From: Trichoplax sp. H2
Lineage: Eukaryota > Placozoa > Uniplacotomia > Trichoplacea
Direction of reading: 5' to 3'
Length of the DNA: 64,000 nt
Assembly (NCBI GenBank): GCA_003344405.1
Contig: NOWV01000026.1
Span: 124,001-188,000 of the forward strand
Shown: one piece after another, positions 61,401 to 64,000 of the stretch
Numbering within the stretch: position 1 is the first letter of the stretch
Layout of the letters: every line of letters begins with the position of its first letter
The notes under the pieces: generated by a model
Told to the model about the DNA's origin: nothing
What the model saw: only the letters and a program-made list of their open reading frames with translations
Database searches by the model: none
Position numbers and translations under genes: made by a program

Positions 61401-63970
61401 CTTTCATTCTTTATCGTAGACGTAATGGAACTTTTTTGACTCTTAGCCACAGTACTTGAAGTTACTTCTGGAAACTTTCCATTCTTGTCAGATATGACTT
61501 GCTGCGTTGGAGAAGTTTTTGCAAGTGATTGCTTAGTATACTTCGTCAGCGAATCATTATCGGATTTTGATTGGGAAATTACGGTAAATGATCCTTCAGG
61601 ATATTTACTCTCAGCAATTGAAGCTATTTGGCAGGGTGTCTGTTCATGAGAAAGTTGATGATTTTGGGAACTTTCATCAGAAAATCCTAATAATAAATTG
61701 AAAAAGCTTTGTATTTAGCTTAATATTGTATTTCGATCGTAAATGATAATAATACGAATGATTTAGACTGATATACCACATGATAGTGGATGATTGAAAG
61801 CGCATTAGTATTTATTAAGTAGTTAAGAAATTGAGGAGTAGCTCTCTCATTAAGTCGCAACATTGACAGAAAAATTGTAACTATCCTATAAGAAATTATG
61901 TTGAATTGGTATGTCAAAAGAAGATTCAATTGCTGCTTCAGCGGCGCAGTCTACAGGATTTGTAGTAACTACAGTTAGACATACACTTCGGATATACCTG
62001 TCATGAAATCTCCAAAATCATCTTCGCCTTGTATTGCATTCGATGTTGCTAATGTAGGGTTTTGTAGAGGTGATAGAGTTTGATTTTCCGTTAATGCATT
62101 AGAAGTAACAATATTACTTGAAGTTTTGCCATACTGCGATCCATTGGTAAATTCACTAGAGCCAATAGCTTGTTGAAAGTTAGAAAAGTCATCTGTCGTT
62201 GGTATTGGCCCGTGAAGAGCATTGGGGATAGAAATCATTCGTACATCACTCATTGATGACTGCATTGAAAAATTGGTAGGCGCAGTGCTAATGCCGGCTT
62301 TGGTGTTAAGCGCAGAAGGGGCACCTACTTGCTTCTGATTCTTGGGGGATGCGTTAATAACGCTATCTGTTGTCCTCTCCCACATCGCGTTAAATGAAAT
62401 TTGTGTTTGTGATGATAAATCCGGAGTTGTGACTCCCGATACGGATGACATCTGGCTAATAGTGTTACTTTGAGATTTCTTAGTGCTAATTGCTTTTAAA
62501 CGTTCTTTTTGCTCTTGAAAGTACTGCTTGCGTTTAAACTCTTTCTCTTGTTCTATGAGTAATTTTTGTTGCTTAAGTTGTTGTTCGATCATCCGTTTGT
62601 GCGCGGCTTGCTGTTCCACGGTAATTCCCATCTGTTGAATGTTTGTGAGTGGCCTATATGACGGTTGCTGAACGTTATTTGCTGCAATTTGTTGTTGCTG
62701 TTGTGGATAATAAATTTGGTGACGAATATTTTGATTTGGTATGGCTTGATTGGAAACATTTCCGTAAATTACGTTTTGTTGTTGCATCATTACATCGTAA
62801 CCCTGGGTGATCGTTTGCATGCCAAAATGTTGAGCTGGGGTGTGCCCGGTCGCTTGATTGCGTCTGTAGTTGTTACAATCGCCCACGGAGTTATCATAAT
62901 ACCCTTGTTGCTGTAGAAGATGAAATGAATAGATATTATAGGATTTATTATATAATTATTATCTAAGTTAATTAATGTAAGGTTACTGCTCAAGTCCAGT
63001 AAAACATTTCTGATACTGTAAACTAGTTTCCTGTATTTTCTATTTTTTGTAGTTTTAGAAAAGTCCTGACCTTAAAGTGAATATCGCAGTGATGCTGCGG
63101 CAGTGTACTTATTGACAATGAAATGTCCCTATTGGACATAGATACTATGTTGTACGTCAGGTCTAGTTGTACTGCATTTGTGAGCATCTTAGTCACTGCA
63201 AAGAAGATTAATTAGTATACAGTATGGTATAACTATTTTACAGGGAAATATGCGTAAATACTCGTGTTAATTATACGAGTCAGTTGTTAAAACCTTCAAG
63301 GTCTAAAGTCTGCTCGATAATTGTATATATAATTAATTACAGTAATATAGAGTCTATTACTTTACTGTACATCTAAATAATTTCTTTACAAAGTAACTTT
63401 TCGAGTAATCAACCAATTACCAATACCGTAAGCTACCTTTATCTCACATTGAAGTCACTAGAGCGGGAGCATCTTAATTCTGATTACAGTTTGCTAAGTC
63501 GCATGCAGTAGTTACTAGTTATTATATCATAAGGAAATGAAAGCTAAAGTGATTTCGTTTGCCAATATTCATTATAACTATATTTCGTAAATTGGTAACC
63601 AAAAGATCGCGTTATCTTGGACTGGTCAAAAATAAATAAATAACTAATTCCTATGTAATAACCTTTCAAACCTTTTAATAGGTATTGTACAGACTAGGGT
63701 TCTTACAGGCAAACTTATGAGTAACCAAGCATGTCAAAGAATTAGATTAGTAATGTATTTAGTGATGCATAATGTACGCATCGAGTTTACATAGTCGATT
63801 TAGAGGCGTCACACTCAAGCGATACTCTATAGACAGGATTCAGAATTGTACAGTAGACAAGATAGATACATGGTATAGTAAGTTCGCGTCTTTATAGGAA
63901 GGAAATTGAAGCAAGAATCTAGTATGCATCGTTCAATTTCTATGAAACCTACCTGATTATACGGATACAT
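58424..63970 (-). CDS. SYNRG: gamma-synergin (AP-1 gamma-binding protein, EH domain)
   Basis: Clathrin-coat accessory protein binding AP-1 gamma-adaptin ear at the trans-Golgi/endosome. Exons, minus order: 63953-63970, 61998-62910, 61091-61686, 60904-60985, 60400-60808, 59699-60327, 59571-59629, 59276-59482, 59015-59165, 58890-58937, 58722-58837, 58424-58630; all phases close, 1144 residues. Seen: a Gln-rich N-terminus with a charged helix (EQEKEFKRKQYFQEQKERLK); one EH domain at about residues 425-508 (YPSWCLQDSEIPQLYKRVYE ... KIWETSNREQPGTLKRQELY); acidic-Phe gamma-ear motifs DDFGDF, FDDFGEF and DDDYGAF spread through a disordered middle; a helical part (FNKWHSCLEKALQDV); and the family C-terminus with CGVCLLNV and YHSGCANFW. 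The 18-base first exon (MYPYNQ) follows an in-frame TAG. Intron 6 is only 69 bases. Confidence 0.94.
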
Positions 63971-64000
63971 GCCTATTAGCTAATTACGAACTTAACCGCA

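Noticed and set aside
1-64000. tRNA, rRNA and snRNA genes; transposase or reverse transcriptase ORFs
   Set aside because: I looked for tRNA A/B-box patterns and for long mobile-element ORFs and saw none. A covariance-model scan would be needed to exclude degenerate RNA genes.

Overview
The window is nuclear DNA of a eukaryote, and the gene content points to an animal. It is AT-rich, nearly every gene is cut into short exons by GT-AG introns (often 60-120 bases, sometimes 1-3 kb), and it encodes a rhodopsin-type GPCR, a DRAM/TMEM150 protein, gamma-synergin, Peter Pan (PPAN), SWT1, a V-ATPase G subunit and argininosuccinate synthase. Short introns combined with a vertebrate-like exon number (18 coding exons in ASS1) would suit an early-branching animal such as a placozoan. 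That placement is inference. I rebuilt exon chains by hand from reading frame, splice sites, splice phase and remembered family motifs. No alignment or transcript was available.

Layout. Left part: a one-exon GPCR (-, 1143-2114), a seven-exon SLC15-type peptide transporter (+, 4328-7592), a small two-exon unknown gene (-, 8430-9299) and a seven-exon DRAM-like gene (-, 9839-13026). The DRAM gene spans a 20-N assembly gap flanked by a nearly identical duplication. From 14.7 to 37.3 kb lie five MGST1/mPGES-like MAPEG genes in alternating or mixed orientation (+ - + -, then + after an interruption). Between the fourth and fifth sit ASS1 (+, 26108-31851) and PPAN (-, 32150-35783). PPAN and the fifth MAPEG gene are head to head across 309 bases. 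Next come SWT1 (-, 39035-42333), an unidentified ORF (+, 43205-43546) and the V-ATPase G subunit (-, 44077-45498). The 45.5-52.9 kb stretch is gene-poor, with at most a mini-ORF. A probable four-helix membrane protein (+, 52904-56850) and gamma-synergin (-, 58424-63970) fill the right end.

Function. These are mostly housekeeping genes: membrane transport, lysosome/autophagy and clathrin/AP-1 traffic, vacuolar acidification, arginine synthesis, ribosome biogenesis and nuclear RNA quality control. The MAPEG array looks like a local expansion of membrane glutathione transferases. One copy has lost the conserved Tyr and Arg near the glutathione site.

The most unusual signal is a pentanucleotide repeat, TACTG, and its complement CAGTA. 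Runs of the two orientations alternate through a shared GTAC, giving many perfect palindromes. Clusters of it sit just upstream of many start codons, for three MAPEG genes within about 80 bases, and are nearly absent from coding exons. Other points of note are two predicted GC-AG introns (PPAN, SWT1), very small first coding exons (15 and 18 bases), a perfect 36-bp-arm hairpin beside a repeat cluster, and a likely haplotype-duplication artefact in the DRAM-like gene.
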